The position numbers and the translations under genes are program-made. Below, one piece after another: positions 24,591 to 46,637 of a stretch of 64,000 nt of DNA (within the stretch, counting starts at the first letter, position 1; the number at the start of each line of letters is the position of its first letter). The notes below the pieces were generated by a model. It worked only from the letters and a program-made list of their open reading frames with translations, ran no database searches and was not told the DNA's origin. Source of the DNA: Paralichthys olivaceus (Eukaryota; Chordata; Actinopteri; Pleuronectiformes; Paralichthyidae); contig NC_091108.1 of the NCBI RefSeq assembly GCF_024713975.1, positions 7,237,001 to 7,301,000 on the forward strand. The letters are read 5' to 3'.

Positions 24591-25882
24591 AAGGAGGGGG
24601 AATTTGGATGGTGATAAGACCTTACATCATGGTTTCTCTCTGTCTCTCTGAAATTGGTCAAGTCTGTCACTGACCTGGATCATGTATGTTTATAAAATCA
24701 AGCAGCTTTTGGAAATGTCTTTCGCTCTCACCGTCTCTCTCTCTCTCTCTCTTTTATTTCGTAATGTCTCTCTAAAATTGGATTTCATGTAATCCTGGAT
24801 AATATGCGTCTCTGTGTTCGAAGCAACGCCGGCATCGACGAGCACAAGGCACCCATTCAAAATGTCTCGGCAGGAGAGATTTTCTAGTTATTCTTATTTC
24901 TTCTTCCCAAAATTTCGTCCCGCTACTCCTCCCACAGATTTCATCGCACATACTCGAGACCTATAAAATACGATGCGGAATTACGTCGAATCCTGTGCTA
25001 TGACTTTTCTAAGAATTTCGTCCAGTAGTTCGCTCAAAAATCGCAAAAACGTGGCCAAAATCGACGAATGGGACTAAAGCTCGCTTTCTCAAAAGAGCGA
25101 GTGGCCAAAAACGGGCGTTTTTCAGCCACTTTTTTTGTCTTTAAACACTTCTCCTAGCCACAAACGGAGTCCGACAGACATGATTTTTACATCTGGTGAA
25201 AGTAGAGTTTGTTTCCTACGCACACATGCCACTCTGACATCTGTCGGTTCAGTAGTTTAGGCTTGAACATTTTTTTGAAAAATCTTTTCCGGTCTCACCT
25301 CTCCATTGACTCCCATGTTAATTTTGGGAAAAAAAGTCAGAAAGGAGAAATACGAAGAAAAATTTCTAACTCGCTCCCACGGTCTCATTTCTGAACCCTT
25401 TCTCGCCAAAACATATCTGTACGTTCGTGGAAGTCTTGGGATTCTCAAAATGTTTTCATTTCTCAGATAGGACTTATAGTTTTTGAGTTACAAGCTTTTG
25501 TTTGAAGAGTGGCGCTAGAGCAGCGCCCTCTACCGTTTTCATTGACTTCAATGGAGATCACCAAAAAAGATTCCTGATGAGAAAACTAAATTTCTAAATC
25601 GCTCTTACGGTCTCATTTCTTAACTCTTATTAAATATAAACATATGTGGACGTCGGCCAAAGTCTTGTGATTCTCACAATGTGTTCATTTCTCAGATACG
25701 ACTTATAGATTTTGAGTTAGGAGCTTTTGTTTGAGGGTTGGTCTGAAACCAGTTTTTGTCTCCAAAGTGTGCGCGCAGCAGGTGTTCCTCATCTAATCAG
25801 TGAGTAACCATAGCAACCCCATAGACTGTCAGAGGTCAAGTCTCCTCTATAAATTTACTAGATTCAAAGTTTTTGCCACCAT

Positions 25883-25955
25883 CCGCTTTGGCCCAGTGGT
25901 TAAGGCACTCGGATCATGTGACGTAAGTCTGGGTTCGAATCTGGGTGAGGGTGGT
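25883..25955 (+). other. Degenerate tRNA-like segment in unit B
   Basis: The A-box-like TGGCCCAGTGG (25,889-25,899) is identical to that of unit A. The B box is weakened to GGTTCGAATCT (25,932-25,942). The same argument against a functional tRNA applies. Confidence 0.55.
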
Positions 25956-26458
25956 GGTTTTTGCTAATTTTTGGAGCATATGAATAAAAGTAAAAATAAG
26001 CCCCCCTACCCCCCCCATAGTAACTAGATATTACCAGGAACATGTAATGGGCCTTTATTTTGAAAATAAGCCCCCCCCCATTATAAAAGAATGTTACCAG
26101 CAAACATGTAATGAGCCTTTATTTTGAATATAAAAATAAACAACCCTCCCCCATTGTAATAGAATGTTACTAGGAAGTCTATACAGAGCCTTTATTTTGA
26201 AAATAAGCCCCCCCCACCCCCCCATATTACAAGGAAACATGTACAGAGCTTATGTTTGAGTGTATAAATAAGCCTCCCCATCCCCCCCATAGTAACTGGA
26301 TATTACCATGAACATGTCATGGGCCTTTATTTTGAAAATAGCCCCCCCCCCATTGTAATAGAATGTTACCAGAAAGTCTGTACAGAGCCTTTATTTTGAA
26401 ATAACCCCCCCCCCATAGTAATAGAATGCTACCAGGAAAGCTGTACAGAGCCTGGTTT

Positions 26459-27030
26459 TTCAAAATAAAACCCCCAGATGGTTACAGGATGTTCCCAGGG
26501 AGCCGGAAAAAGAGTGGACTTTCAAAATAAAACTCCCAAATAGTTACAGAATGTTCCCAGGAAGCCTGAAAGACACTGGATTTTCAAAATAATACCCCCA
26601 AATGGTTACAGGATGTTCCCAGGGAGCCGGAAAAAGAGTGGACTTTCAAAATAAAACTCCCAAATAGTTACAAAATATTCCCAGGAAGTCTAAAAGATGC
26701 TGTACCTTCAAAATAAAACGCCCAAATAGTTACAGAATATTCCGAGGAAGCCTAAAAGACACTGGATTTTCAAAATAAAACCCCCAAATAGTTACAGGAT
26801 GTCCCTAGGAAGTCTAAAAAACGCTGGACCTTCAAAATAAAATGTCCAAATAGTTACAGAATATTCCGAGGAAGCCTAAAAGATGCTAGATTTTCAAAAT
26901 AAAAACCCCAGATAGTTGCGGGATGTTGTCAGGATGCTTGAAGGAGTCTGGACTTTCAAAATAAAACACCCAAATAGTTACAGCATGTTCCCAGGAAGCC
27001 TGAAGGAGGCTGAATTTTTAAAATGAAATC
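26459..27030 (+). repeat. ~62-bp minisatellite in unit B
   Basis: About nine diverged copies of the same 62-bp unit as in A. Some neighbours share private variants (for example TCCGAGGAAGCC), which suggests local duplication after the two units separated. Confidence 0.85.
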
Positions 27031-27350
27031 CCATGGATGGTGATTAGACCTTATAACATGGTTTCTCTCTGTCTCTGAAATTGGTCAAGTCTCTCAGTCA
27101 CCACTCTGGATCATGTGATCAAAATGCAGCTTTTATACATGTCTTTATCTCTCACTGTCTCACTCTCTCTCCCAGGGTCTCTCTCCTTCCTCTCGAACTA
27201 TTACAGTCTCTCTCTCTCTCTCTGAAATTGGTCAACTCTCAGGGTCTCTGTCCTTCATCTTAAAGGAAATGTTTCTGTGTTCGAAGCAACGCCGGCATCG
27301 ACGAGCACAAGGCACCCATTCAAAATGTCTCGGCAGGAGAGATTTTCTAG

Positions 27351-29300
27351 TTTAAAATAAGTTGCAACTTTTTTGCCTAAAAGTAGCAGCCACAAAATAA
27401 GTTGATTGGTCACTGACTTAGAAGAGGGAGGATGGTGCTGCTATCATTTCAGTGAGTTGGATTATGCAGTCAGTTCCAGGTTTTGTTTTCTCACTACATG
27501 AAAACCACTATTACTTGTGTGCCTGCAGAGGGCACTGTTGCTCATTAAAACGTCGCAGAGTGTTGCTTTAACGCCAACGAAAACTTGTGAACAATTGAAA
27601 ATGCAAAGACAAAGTTTAACTCCTTTCAGCTTTGTTTGGCATTCAAGTGATCACTGTCACCGATGCATGTTTAGCTTGGCTTCAAGACTGTTGCCACAGC
27701 AATGAAACCAGAACAGTCTCAGTTTCAGGTAATGTTTTCTTACTGCTGCTAAATATTATCCTTACCTCTAGGATTGCACTGTACCTCAAAGTGTATTAGA
27801 GAATCATGTGAAGGGGTTGCTCTGGGTAAAACGTGCCTGTTGTTTATTGTTTGAACATTTTGAATTGTTTGGCTCAACAAAATAGTATATATTTGTCTTT
27901 TCTAATTCTAATCCTAAATATAATTGGTTGATTACTTTCTATGGGTTTTGTATCATTAAGGGATTTAATCCCATTTTCTTACTAATTATGTGATAATGAC
28001 TGTTTTCACTCTGTGGGTTGAATGTTTCATTGCTAAACTAAAATGTGCAACTTCAAATAACAAAGCAACATAAACTCAGTGGTTTTAATATTCATATTTA
28101 AAATAATTATATACTGTTTTTCATATCTCACACAGATGGTAGACAGTAAAGTAGACTGCTAAATCTACTTGATATCTGCTAGGACTCAAGTTCTATAAGT
28201 CATACTTATTCCCTAATTGTTATAATAATAGAGCCACTGGCTGTTGACAAAACAGGTACACACCATTGTCGACTGAATACTCTTATAGCCACGATAAATT
28301 TAGTGTTTTGTCTTTATATCTCTGGTATTTTCAAACATTTTTTAAAAAACCTATCGCTCTCTCACTTTTCAGTGTGAAGGCAGAGTTTGACTGAAAGTCT
28401 AAGGATCAGTAACACACCAGTAAGTAAGTCTAATCCCAGTTTTAACCAGATGCTCTGCTCCTCATGCTCATTTTGCCTGTAGGATTTCCTGCCAGCGAGG
28501 CTGACAGACCGTTCTGGTTTAACCTGAGAAACCTGACATGTGAAATTTGAACCGGTGCCTTTGGGTCGGACCCCATGTGACCACACCGGGGGCCTATAAA
28601 CTACTGAGTACTGAGATATAATACATTTAATTAAGCACTTTTAGTCATCTAGTTTACCTGCCTGTTTGGGATGTGGTAAAGCTCCACAGCCAATTTAAGA
28701 ATTATTCCTCATCATTAGTGAGTCTTCAAACTGTCACTGTTTTAGTGTTTACGTGCAGAGCTTTTTATAAACAGTCAATGATGGTTGCCATTTTGTCAAA
28801 TTTTAAATGACTTTGAAGCTATCACAAGTCCAAATTGCACCAAATTCGACACTGCACTTCCCCGGTCCATTAGAAAAACACATCCAAAGTGTGAACTCAA
28901 TAAGATGAACAGTTCACGAGCTATGTGTTCCACAGACAAACATCTGCACAGTTAGTAGCTCGATTTACTTTCTTTTCTTTTTCCTATTATTAAAGCCAGT
29001 GTGTGTGTAGACTTTAATTGTGATTATAGGTTGTTTCATATTGTTCTGATGGTACATGATGTTTGTGAAAGAAAATGTGCAGATAGGAGGAGCATTCATC
29101 TCCAAGTCTCCATCAAAGTCTCCTCCCAAACCTCCACCATGCGCTCAGGACAAAACTGTGAGACGCGGTGCAAGAGGGACAAAGTTGGAGAGGTGCACCG
29201 GTTCCCTGGTTGTTTATCTCACAGAGCCACGTCTAGTCCCAGAGCTGTCCGGGCTCGGTAACCGGAGAACCGGGCCTGATTGACGGCCTCACGGTGCGTA
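27351..29300. other. Intergenic spacer before gpt2
   Basis: No gene is seen. Positions 28,758-28,945 hold a dispersed repeat (family 2). GC content rises from about 29,090, probably entering the gpt2 promoter region. Confidence 0.55.
28758..28945 (+). repeat. Dispersed repeat family 2, copy 1
   Basis: TCCAAATTGCACCAAATTCG, a CACTGCACTT stretch and GATGAACAGTTCACGAGC recur with changes at about 56,795-56,935 in the same orientation. The family is unnamed. Confidence 0.55.
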
Positions 29301-29646
29301 GGATAACGGGATGACGGGAGGAGGAGGGGTGGGAATGCGCGCACAAAGGGGAGGGATACGCTAGCTGGTTGTAGCGTTGCCATGTGTGCAGGGAGCGTAC
29401 CCCCAAAAAGCTCCAGTGGGGAAAGTTCAGTCGGTGTTTGCAGCCTGATCCTCAGAAGCCCCGGTAGTCTTATCTCCTCTGTGCGGTTCAAGGTCCGAGC
29501 GCGGTTTCATTTTTAAGAGCGCGGCTCCTCCGCTTGCACAACTTTATATTTCCTCTCGTGTGAAGCAACCGGCGTGCTGCGGTACTACCGTCACTCCGCT
29601 CAGGGTTTTTCTTTCGTAAAGTTTTGCTGAGACCAGGCCGTGCAGT

Positions 29647-37627
<7,981 letters not shown>

Positions 37628-38150
37628 ATCTCCGCAGATTTTTCTTCTGACCACAAAGGGAAGGAGGTCACCAACCTCAACAAAGAACTCAACCAATCAC
37701 AATTTATCTGTCACTGATAAGTGCCTTCTCTGCGGCGGCTCTGGTAGTCTCTGTGATGACGCACTTCGGCCTCTACAGCTCTTTCATTTGGATGTTGTTA
37801 CACAAGGCACTGTTTTCTGACAGAAAACAATACAAAACCAGAGATGAAGGGATGGATCCAGAGACATGTGTCAAATTAGTGCGAAAAAACGGCTTTATCT
37901 AGCGTCGTTCCAGCTGTGAAAGACGTATTTACTGTAGATCTGTGTATTTGTGAGTTGAGATAGATTGTCTATGTCGATGCCAAGCTTAAAAAAGAAGAAG
38001 GTACAATTGAAGAAAATGTGATGCTGCTTTAAACCTTGATTACATGTACAACTGGATACAATATTGCATTCCTGCAGGCTGTACTTGTCAGGAACAATAT
38101 AAAGAAAAGTCTCATTGCATGATTATTCAAAAATGATTTTGTAGAATCAA

Positions 38151-38156
38151 AATAAA
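38151..38156 (+). terminator. Poly(A) signal of gpt2
   Basis: AATAAA lies about 525 bp after the stop codon; sequence beyond it turns AT-rich and non-genic. Confidence 0.6.
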
Positions 38157-41100
38157 TGTAACAGTCTAAGGTTTGTCTCGTTATTTTGAAAATAGCTTTC
38201 AGACGACTTTAAAATTTAGAATAACACAAATGTGACAGATCCTTCGACCGCGAAAACTTTATTTCACAAATGCGGTCTTCAATTCATCATACTTTCTTTA
38301 CGAAAGGGACAGGTTATTATTATAACGGTTTGATATTTGACAAGAGAACAACATATAATTGTTACTGAGAAATTACAGTTTTCTTTTTCGATTGAAAAAT
38401 GACAGAATTGTTGAGTTCAAAACCCTCCAGTCGTATTTATCCTCTATGACTAGTAGCTCATGTGAAATGAGTCTTACATGTGCTACTGTTTCTAAACATT
38501 TTCTCCTGTCACACATAAATATGGAAGTGTTTTTATAAAAACCTTTGCTACTCAACATACAAGAGATACTAATGAATTGTTTATGGCCACTAGGGGCAGC
38601 AGAACAAGCTCAGAACTAAGCACCGACACATCCCAGTACGTGGTGAGCATGTTTCTGTTTTCATTTCTTTTTTGTTTCTGATAGATTTGTGAATCTATAG
38701 TTGCTAAATGTTCCTTTGGGTTCACCAGTGTTTTTTTTCCAGACTGAAACCGAAGCAATGAGTAAAAGACAACTCGGTGCTAGGCGATAATTCTCATTGA
38801 CTTCACTATACGCTATGTCGTGAAATTAAATTAAATATTACAATATGATCTAAGGCTGGCGAGGAATGATTATCTTTAAATAATTCATACATCATATATT
38901 TTTGTTTTGAGTCATTACAAAAGTTTTGGGTGTTGCAGTGTCGGCTGAAACATTTATTCTGCCATTAATTACCAAAGATATTGTTTGGAATTTTGAAATT
39001 GAAATCAGAAATATCTTTTTGGGATAAACCTTAATTCTCAGACGCCACCAGCTTCTTGGTGCAATTAGAGATGAATGTAAACCGGAACGATTCATTGACG
39101 CATTGTAAATCAATATGCCCATGTGATCTATATAAATGATTATGTTCATGTGTTGTTCCAGCCATAATTTCATCCACTGGTGATGCAAAAATATTGAGTT
39201 TTGCAGTAAAATCAATGTGCCATTTTTCTGTTATTATTATTCGTGGCCACAGGGGTCACTGTTCAGCAAGTTAAGACGTTCACTTTAATCAAGCAAATTC
39301 GGACTAGTGTCACGAGAGTGTGGTAATTTAGGGTAGTTATGTGTTACGGGTGCTAAACGGATTATTAGCAAAATGATGCAGACAACTTCCACTTAAGTGA
39401 TAAAGACTGAGGTCGCTCCTCAGGCGTCACAGCTCTGCACGAGGGTGAGACGTGAGCTGTCGGCTTTAACCGTCACTTCGAATAATGATATTGTTCAGCT
39501 TAATTCCAGGCCAAATGACTGGATGTGTAGATACGACGGCTGTCTTATTGTATCTATTAATCTGTCATCTATTTTATTGCCCTGCATGCAGTTTCCGAGT
39601 GAGCCGGGATGATGAATGGTACTGCAGGTTGTGTGTGTGTGTATGGGGTGGGGGGGGGGGGGCATAGGGACTGAAAGACTATGTAGAGAGTGTGTTAAAG
39701 TGAAGCTTGTAGTTTGAAGGGGTTTTCTGCTCTTCCTCTCCACTCCACAGTGGCTGTCAGCTTTAATTATCTTTGACAAAGGGGCCTCCTGAATCCTAAT
39801 TACACTGAGCTTTGTCTTTCCTGGAACCCCTCACCATTCACTCCAGCAGCATGACGTGCTCACACGTTCCAGTCCTCTGCACCCTAATTTAATTGGGTGC
39901 GTTTGCATTTTTTTCCCTCATCTCCTGACATCTTTTGGGAATCAAAGGTCATCATTAGTTTGGGCGAGGATGTAGGGCGTCAGAGAGACAGTCATGCGTC
40001 ACACATCAGCGCTGTCGTGTGGCTCTCCTGGTTGTGACAATGACCAGTCTTCATTTCGCTGTGTACAGTCTCATATCAGGAGATCGGTATGATGGACTGG
40101 GGCATGTTATGGAGACTGGCAGTTGTGAACTGACAATCATATTGTGTTTGATATTCTGTGTGTGTGCTCGGTTTAGCTGCTTCAAGTCTTGTAACTTTAG
40201 CCTGGAAATGAAGGGTGATTCCACAAATGTCACACCGGAGGTATTTGACATACCGACTCTTACATAGTTCTTTTCACTAAACCATGTCAAAAGGTATTTA
40301 GCATTAAAACTGATACCCGAATCAACACAATCAAGTGATCAACACAAACACAAGTTAATTACAATCAGGATCGATTGTCACTCACTACAATTGATTCAGA
40401 GTTGCTTTCTAGCCACCTGATGAATGTAAATCCAAGATCAGCTTATATCTCCTTTTAGCTCCACTTTTGGTCTCCACCAACAGCTGAGGGGAATAACTGG
40501 CTCTTTGTGGGCTAAAGGCTTGGCATTGTTCACTAGCGAGTTGCCACCTTTGTTATTTTGTTTTGGACATGTTGTTTACTGTCAGTTTTTAAGTGCCTGC
40601 CATTTCGGCAAATCAAAATTCATTTCAACCACCCTGTTTATTTATGAAGTCTGTCGGCTTTAAAAATGTCTTTCCACTGTTTACTGGCCAAAGTTGTCAT
40701 CACATTTTAACATAGACTAAGATACAGACCCTCACATCCACACATTCACAATTCAGAGTCTTGAATCAATCTCTGGTGGAAGCCGAACTAGAGAAAACCC
40801 CAACAGACACAGGGAAATCATGTAAAGTGGGCTCGAACACAGAATTCTTCCCGTGAGGCAACAATCATTTTTCAAAGGTCTGATATACTAAACCACCCGG
40901 ATCTATTTCTGTCCCGTGTGTTATCATCATGCTGCATTTAAAACGTGCCGTATACAGAACTGATGCATTGAGTCAGACGAATCCTCAGAATCTCCAATCA
41001 GCCACCGTATTGTTTTCCTGAAGGTATGAGAGGCTCCTGCTTAACATTGTGCTGAACTCTGTTGTAATCACTGTGTTGAACACATTGATTTGCATGGAGT

Positions 41101-44100
41101 TGTGTAATTGTGAATCTGAGTTTGGTTGCCTCTGAATGTGAGCCTGATTTTTAAAGTAAAGTTATTTTTTTGTCAGAAACACAAAAATAAAATGAAAAAC
41201 AACAACAACTTTAGTTAAATTGAAACCAGACCATCGGTAGAACTGTCAACTTCTTCAGAGGAATAAAAGAGACTAATAAACCGAACCCACCTACAGAATA
41301 TTTAAGCAATAGGAACATACCCTACTCTAATTCACATTTTTAAGCCTTTCTTGGATAGAAATATTGATGCCACTCTCATGTCGTTCCGATAATAAGATAA
41401 GATTTTAATGTAGAATTGTTAAATGTTGTATCTTTAATACAGACATTGGTTTCTCCTTTGTCTGTCACATATAAGCACAAAGGCTGACAGCTGGGCGAGC
41501 TACCCTGGCTTTGACTAAAGGTAAGAAAATCATTTACGTTGTTATATCTTGTAGAAATTAAATAAGTAAATCTACAAAAGTGTCAAACTTTAACATTAAT
41601 ACGATTAAACAACACAACTGATCTTTTTCATAGAGACAGAATCAGTAAAAAATAAAACGTGGGCACATTGTATACGTATTGTCTCTTTGCTATATTTAAT
41701 CATTAGTCCTATCTATTTAGTGCTTATAGAGGAATACTATACAACTAAAAAAACTTGAACATATAACATAGCTTTATTGTGTGTGGTAAGTTTATTGTCA
41801 GGCACTTTGCTATTTTAGTAAACGATAATCTTTCAGTGGGGTCGTACCATTTTTCCTGCAGCGCATATCCTTTAAAAATGTAGTTTCAGGTTACTGTAAC
41901 CTTGTTATTTCCTTATTTGTATTACCACTACAACTTGCAACAAGGAGTCGTTCACATTTAAAGATGACACACTCAAGTTAGTAAATGGAGAAGGGCAGAT
42001 TTTAAAAAAAAGTACAAGAAGAGAAAACAGTGAGAAGGGGGGGTGATGATACAGAGATTGGGTGATAAATCTTGTTCTGATCAGGTTTCTCTGGTGCCCT
42101 CACACCTCAGTCTCTTTCTTGGGGTAATTAATCAATCCCAGACTGGAGGCATTGATCGGCCTCTTGTGGCCCTCTGTATGTTTACACTCCTCGATTGTAT
42201 TTGCCACTAAGCCCCTCGCTGCCGCTCAATCTCATCGGCAGAAAATGTGACACTCCGCCCTCTGATGCCATCAGCGAAAGAGTGCATCGATTGACATCTC
42301 GATGAAAATCAATCTACTTATTATTTTTTTTCTGTTGTTGTTGTTGCACGGGGGATTTGGTTTTGTTATAATCCTTTGTTGTAATCCTGCATTCCAGTTT
42401 TATTGTAAGCAATCAAAACGCTCCCGGAACGAAGGGCCGGGAATTTCCCCCCGGAGATAGTCACACACAGGCCTACGGCTAAATGTCCACCAGGCTTTAC
42501 TGAAATGCACATTTCCTATTTTCATTTATACATATGATACATATCTTTTTATTTATATTGCATTTTATTTACACCCCTTTAATGCATTTAGTTTTTCAGC
42601 CACTGAAATCCCCAGATCCCTCCCTCACCCAGCAGTGGTAGGGTGATACCCTTCACAAGATAAACAAGTGCTGCGACCATGAAAGTGAATGTGCAAACTC
42701 CTTTATATTTATACTTGAGTACAGTTGCATAGCTCTTATCAGCTAACTAAATCAAAGGTAAACTAATCATTGAGCTGAATTTACCCTTTACAGTGTGTTA
42801 TGTTATTCTTATTTCTGATTAATACATTTAAAACAGAAAGAGAAAAAACTGTTGCATGTTTTATTAAATGATATATATCATTTGTATGTAGAACTATTCT
42901 ATCAGAACTATCATTGTTAAATAAATGGAGTGGAGTGGAAAGTGGAATAATGGAAATAATCAAGTATCTCTACTCATAGTTGTCTTTGAATGCAGCATGT
43001 GAGTAAGTGGACTCAGTTTTCAGCCGCATTTACTTGTTCACACAGTAAATGCATTTCTCAAAACCCTCCACACAAACAGCACCACACAGTGGATTACATG
43101 CAAAATCCCATAACTTGTTAAAAAACCTTAGTTGGTCTCTCAAAGGTAAATTATAATTTATGCCACAGTAACAGTAAACAGTCCTTGTCTCATAGCTCAC
43201 AAACAAAATAAAAGCATTTTGTTGTCAATATAAAAAGTCATTTCTGATAAGAGTCATTTCTTATATGTTCAATGATAAAGTTTCTGATGACAGTAATTGA
43301 AAATGCCCATTAGTGTAAGTGGGAGATTTAGGATGTTTGAATGTTTGATGTTAGTTGACAGAACATGTCATTGTGATACCATGAGGAAAAAGACAAGACT
43401 GTTTTATACAGCAGTGAATTTAACAAAGGAAAAGAAAATACTAAATTAGAAATGTAAATAAAGGAAAAACCCCTGAGGCAGAACTGCACACGCAGCTCTG
43501 TGTGGGGATTTAAAATGCAGTCTCTCTACACCTTAATGGATATTTTCCCAGAAGACCCGAACAGAAAGAATCTTCTGGGCTTATCCAGCCTCGGCGGTCG
43601 TCCGCTGCGATGTCCCCGCATGTCGGATCCATGGCAGACAGCAGGGTCGTCTGAGAATGAGGCTGTTGAATCATAAACATTCCACCTCTATGGACCCCGC
43701 TATGGGTTAAAGAGTGAGGAATAAGGTTGGAAGAACCATCAACATCGTTCGCCTGATGGTGTTTGAATGATGGAAGCTCACATTATCCCTAAATCATCTT
43801 TAATCAGACCCCTCCCATCGTCAAGAATCTGATAATTGGCGAGGTTGTTCCCAAACTAGTGGCCGGGCCCCCCTGGAGGGTGACAAAGTGATTTCTAGAA
43901 ATCAAATACAATATTCAATATCTTATTTCAGCTTTAATTGTTCCAAAAGCAGAAACTTATATTTAGATTTAAAATAAAAGCATGCAAATAACCATCAGCC
44001 TTCTGATTTCCTTTGTCTCCATTTGACTGCAGGGTGACAAACAGATGAGCCACGGCATCAGCTGCAGCAGGTCAGTTTACAGCACCACAGCAACATGTAC

Positions 44101-46637
44101 ACAATACACACCTCTTGGTTGAGGAGGTTGATGGTGCATGTGGGACGTTGTGAGATGGTTCGATTGATTCCATTTCCTGGATTTTTTTTATTTATTTCCA
44201 CAGTGGTTCAAGCTCAACTAAAGAAAATTCTGATGTTTTTCAGTCTGACAGACGTCTGCAACCAGTGGATTTCAAACACTTTCTGCAGACTTGTTATTGC
44301 TCAAAATTAGTAGTTATTTGGTCGAGAGCATTATTGTTGCTGGACCTCTCACAGGATGCAACTCACGTCACAGCTCGACGTGTAACCTGTTAGGCTTTCT
44401 ATTCTACATCTGTGACAACAGTGTGAAAGCTTTGGCAGAAACCTTAACTGAGTCATAAATACTGTATACTGTATTTTGTCTGCAAGATGATTTTAAGCAT
44501 CTTCCAATCAGAAATTAATCTTTTCATCTCAATGAAGCAACAAAGAATAAGACGAGTCGCTGCACAACAAATGATAAGAATTAAAAATATATCACCTGAA
44601 ACAAAATAAAAACATTTTTTAATGAATAACAAGAAAATAGATTTTCTGCTTGTTTTGAGAAAAGGAGACTTGTTGGACTAAAATTTCCGACAATTACTTG
44701 ACAATTAAAACAAAACATTTGCACAGTACTCTCAAAGGTAAAAGAGCCAAGGTGTGATCATCCTGTTTCTCCATGTTTTCACTCTAAATGACCCGAATAG
44801 TCTGAATCATTATTTTCCCCTGACGTGGGAATCTTTAACCGTCAATGTACAGTATCCTCGCTGCTTTAATTCACTCACAAATCTGAATGAATCAAACCCT
44901 TTCCGAGAAGAATGAAAAGAACGACAACATGCTGACTCGAAGAACATGCACACTAATTAAACAAAGGTCTTAAAGAAATTGTTGTCTGACGACTTGACGT
45001 AAATAATGAAATCAAAACTGAACAATCACCATCACACGTTTTCACTTGAATGAAAAGCAACTAAAAAGGCCCACCCTGTGTGACTGTGATTGCCTCTCCC
45101 TCTTAAATACAGTACAGGACCAGCTTTGAGTGGGTGGTGTGGTAACGCATACTGTTACCCCCCCACTGAGCTGAGCCTCTCTTCTGACTTGTATGAGGGG
45201 AAAGAAAAATCAACAGTGAAATTCTGAAAGAGCACGGCGTGTGAAAAGCACTTGCATCTTCTCGCTGATGTTTTATCCGCTGAAACACACTCGGGTGTCG
45301 GTGGTCACGTAATATCTCTGTTTATATTCCCGCCTGGTAATGAGGGGTCCATTCACTCTCCTTCCCATTCACCACGCAGATTGTTTGACAAACCTGTCTC
45401 CGCTTTGATTGTCATAACCGCAATTGAACCCTGCTTAGCCACCCAGGTCAGGCTGCACAAATGTCATACATATTTCATGCAGCATCACCCTCACTGACAA
45501 AGGGATTTTTTTGTGTGAATTGAAATCACGCCTCATATTTCATTAGACACTCGGAAAGCCTGCGGTCTGTGGTCAGATGGGCCGTATGTTTTATTCATGT
45601 CCTCTGAACATCTGCTTGTCCGGGTGTCAAAAATCATCAGGCTCCCCCCGGACTCCTGCCTGACTGGCTGTAAATGAACTCCAAAGTCGAGACTGAAAAC
45701 AACCTGTCAGAGCTCTTCACCACCAGAGGAATCTTTCAATACGGCCGAGGAGGTGAGCTGAGTAACTAACATCTTGTGCTGGGGGAGAGCGATGACGGGA
45801 CACATACTAGATCGTTTTTTAGTTTTTTTTTTTCTCCTTTTAACAGAAATATAAAATATGTGCTCTCTGATACCGTGAAAATCTTCCTAACATAACTTGT
45901 GTTTTCCTCCTGCAGATTTTTGGTGGATTTTGACACCGCTGCTCTCTCTGTCTCCTGGTCGACAAGTTTCCCTGAGTCACCAGAGGCCTGTGCCAACTGG
46001 AGGGAAAGAGCCTGACCACTAACAAGTGTTCACTGACTCATAGCACCACAGTATGTCCCACTGTGTTTGTGTGTGAGTGTGTGTGTCTTTTAATACTATT
46101 CTATTATATACTATTCTATTTCTCACTTTGCACCCATCCCACAGAAAACATGTTCTTTTACAAAAGATCATGTATTTTAGCTCGTCCAAACGGCCGTTAG
46201 CTGTAACAGATACAGGAATAAGATAAAACCTAAAAAAAAAATAGCAGGAAATACCAAGAGGAACGTAAATCACAACCAACCAATAAGAATGAAAGTGTTT
46301 TCTGGCTTAAGGGGGAATTATAAAAAGAATTTCGGAAATCCTGTGTGTCAATTTTAAGCTTCTATTCTTAGAAATCTCAATATAGCAACATAATTATATG
46401 AATACTTATATATTCATATCTAAAATTAGTTGTTAGTGTATATTTTTACACAGTGGCTGCTGTGTAGTAAACTGAGTCTATGGTGACAAATCCAACGTTA
46501 GCAAATGTTAATGATCATAACTCTTAAAACATTTACCTGAGACGGTTGGTCCGTACATTTTCTAGAACCTTGTTCATACCAGCCCCCAAGTAAAATGTCA
46601 GGGAAATTCACAGCAAGCGTGTGGGTGAGTGATGACA

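Larger units (their letters stand above)
22552..24887 (+). mobile_element. Composite repeat element, unit A
   Basis: Layout: a T-rich start; an approximately 970-bp non-coding body opening GTCCCGCTACTCCTCCCACA at 22,580; a tRNA-like segment (23,546-23,618); C-rich repeats of about 65 bp; a 62-bp minisatellite (about 23,924-24,590); a CT-rich stretch; and a terminal block ending CTAG at 24,884-24,887. Nearly the same order and sequence returns in unit B directly downstream. No open frame of any known transposase is present. Hence it is a non-autonomous element of unknown family; its left edge may include the hairpins at 22,336. Confidence 0.75.
24888..27350 (+). mobile_element. Composite repeat element, unit B
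   Basis: This is the head-to-tail neighbour of unit A with the same module order. GTCCCGCTACTCC lies at 24,917 and the terminal CTAG at 27,347-27,350, giving 2,463 bp between the two CTAG ends. The first ~980 bp match unit A at nearly every base by eye. The C-rich and minisatellite parts differ in copy number and order. The unit is about 127 bp longer than A. After CTAG the sequence becomes unique. Confidence 0.75.

Noticed and set aside
23546-25955. Functional tRNA genes
   Set aside because: A and B boxes are present, but acceptor and T-stems do not pair and no anticodon arm forms. Called tRNA-like relics instead.
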